DNA of 64,000 bases. It comes from JAVJSU01 sp040219275 (lineage in GTDB: Bacteria > Chloroflexota > Anaerolineae > Aggregatilineales > Phototrophicaceae). The position numbers and the translations under genes are program-made. This document shows, in pieces, positions 62,842 to 64,000 of this stretch (positions within the stretch are counted from its first letter, which is position 1; every line of letters begins with the position of its first letter). The stretch spans positions 62,001 through 126,000 of the forward strand of contig JAVJSU010000003.1 of the NCBI GenBank assembly GCA_040219275.1, in the 5' to 3' direction. The notes below the pieces were generated by a model that was not told the origin of the DNA, ran no database searches, and saw only the letters and a list, made by a program, of their open reading frames with translations.

Positions 62842-64000
62842 TTATTGCCCGCGTGTAGATAGAAAGTCCAGTAAGTCAATTTGCGTCAGAATGCCCATCA
62901 CATGGCGATCCTCGCTATTTGGCGCTTGCTCTGTGACCAGCGCGATTTTCTCGGTTGTAAAGACACTCATGACGGATTCAATCGGCGTTTCAGCGGAAAG
63001 TGTCGGTACGTTCGTTTCAATTACACCAGCGTCTTCTAATGCGATGTGCGCCGCCTCTCCTCCTTGTTGACGAAGCATGTAGCTCAGTAAATTGACTTCA
63101 TTAACCACGCCTAGCAATTGCTCACGTTCGCCGACAACCGGCAATTGCGAGACATCCATATCTTTGAGCTTGGCGATAGTTTCTGCGATCGTATCCGTAC
63201 AATGTGCAACTACGATACCATGACGTGTCTTACGGTTAAGCACGGTAGCGACGGTATTTTCCATCCATGAGCTTTCAAGGAATTGATTTTCACGCATCCA
63301 ATTGTCGTCGAAGATTTTGCTCAAATAACGTGATCCGCTATCCGGCAATAGGACGACCACCATTTTGTCCGGTCCGAGATCACGTTCTGCGGCATAACGT
63401 AATGCTCCGGCAACTGCAAATCCACACGAGCCACCGACAAACATGCCTTCCTCACGGACGACACGGCGGGTCATCAGGAAGGATTCTTTATCTGTGACCT
63501 GCACAACATCATCAATCACATCAAAATCATAGGTTGAGGGGATAAAGTCCTCGCCAACGCCCTCGACTTTGTAAGAATGGGCTTCTGTCATTTTGCCTGA
63601 ATAAAAATAGTCATGCAAAATTGACCCGATAGGATCAACCCCCACAATCTGAATTTTCGGGTTCATTTCTTTCAAGAAGCGCCCCACGCCGGAGATTGTT
63701 CCGCCGGTACCCATGCCCGCCACGAACACGTCAATTTTGCCCGCAGTCTGTCGCCAGATTTCCGGTCCGGTGCTGTCGTAATGCGTTTGTGGATTGACGG
63801 GATTATGATACTGATTAGCGAGGATGCTATTCGGCGTTTCTTCGACGATCTTACGGGCGACACTGTAATAACTGCGTGGATCATCCGGTTCCACATTGGT
63901 TGGTGTGACCACCACGCGCGCACCATAAGCACGCAGGACGCGAATTTTCTCATCGGACATTTTATCCGGTAGCACACAGACGCACTTATAACCCTTAATC
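62842..64000 (-). CDS. Cystathionine beta-synthase (5' end outside window)
   Basis: The minus frame stays open to the window edge (GYKCVCVLPDKMSDEK at the visible start), so the N-terminus with the PLP lysine lies beyond 64000. Visible: DVFVAGMGTGGTISGVGRFLKE (phosphate loop), VEGVGEDFIP, GGSCGFAVAGALRYA, and two C-terminal CBS domains (~residues 255-380; VVAHCTDTIAETIAKLKDMDVSQLPVV and VPTLSAETPIESVMSVF). It makes cystathionine from homocysteine and serine. With the gamma-family enzyme at 44327 it would give reverse transsulfuration. The CBS pair suggests nucleotide or AdoMet control. Confidence 0.9.
   Translation of the reverse strand, partial: IKGYKCVCVLPDKMSDEKIRVLRAYGARVVVTPTNVEPDDPRSYYSVARKIVEETPNSILANQYHNPVNPQTHYDSTGPEIWRQTAGKIDVFVAGMGTGGTISGVGRFLKEMNPKIQIVGVDPIGSILHDYFYSGKMTEAHSYKVEGVGEDFIPSTYDFDVIDDVVQVTDKESFLMTRRVVREEGMFVGGSCGFAVAGALRYAAERDLGPDKMVVVLLPDSGSRYLSKIFDDNWMRENQFLESSWMENTVATVLNRKTRHGIVVAHCTDTIAETIAKLKDMDVSQLPVVGEREQLLGVVNEVNLLSYMLRQQGGEAAHIALEDAGVIETNVPTLSAETPIESVMSVFTTEKIALVTEQAPNSEDRHVMGILTQIDLLDFLSTRGQ

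Overview
The window reads as an ordinary chromosomal stretch of a free-living bacterium, most likely a member of the Chloroflexota (Anaerolineae-like). This placement is inferred from the gene set and was not tested by phylogeny. The supporting signs are a fused gamma-alpha 2-oxoacid:ferredoxin oxidoreductase with its beta subunit, an FMN riboswitch driving a THI5-type binding protein, a MalFG-type sugar importer next to a GH31 enzyme, a DUF4380 protein, a TPR/acidic/C-terminal-anchor protein, and secreted proteins that mostly lack lipoboxes. No IS element, prophage, CRISPR array, tRNA or rRNA was seen.

Layout. 1-3695 (-) is a very large secreted protein, cut by the window edge, with a seven-bladed SBBP propeller followed by degenerate Asp/Asn/Gly-rich repeats. 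4014-10650 (+) is a sugar-uptake locus: ROK regulator, two permeases, binding protein, an intra-operon terminator and a GH31 glycosidase. 10763-15097 holds an SGNH hydrolase and a set of stress or envelope genes (DUF2383, SDR, YtxH, AI-2E). 15205-20528 (+) is an overlapping signalling cassette: PAS histidine kinase, Rcp1-type receiver, receiver-PAS-GAF-HisKA_3 kinase, NarL-type regulator. 20565-22492 (-) holds a small helical protein, a YihY-type membrane protein and an SRPBCC protein. 22775-24784 (+) is a Tat-exported fusion of a serine beta-lactamase-like domain with an L,D-transpeptidase.

24852-35096 contains DUF4380, a TPR/acidic membrane protein, rpsT, an atypical OmpR-type regulator, an M20 peptidase behind a tiny leader ORF, a receiver-like/GAF protein, a class V aminotransferase, and an FMN riboswitch with binding protein and ATPase but no permease. 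An aldo/keto reductase ends this part. 35308-43487 (+) is housekeeping: rpe, a fatty-acid kinase set (FakA, two FakB), recG with a disordered insertion, coaD and a coiled-coil protein. 43561-50161 has an Ig-like lipoprotein, a transsulfuration enzyme, a Ca2+-type P-ATPase and an alkaline-phosphatase superfamily enzyme. 50259-52082 (-) is nusB-tatB-tatC.

52165-52933 (+) holds a promoter, a possible 11-codon peptide, mutually exclusive stems and a terminator, followed by two small unrecognised proteins; this is the least explained piece of the window. 52989-64000 holds a second YihY protein, a HAD phosphatase, a small membrane protein, ComEC, a deoxynucleoside kinase, a FadR-type regulator, KorA-KorB, an RluE-like pseudouridine synthase and a partial cystathionine beta-synthase. 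The last of these probably works with the PLP enzyme at 44327 in transsulfuration.
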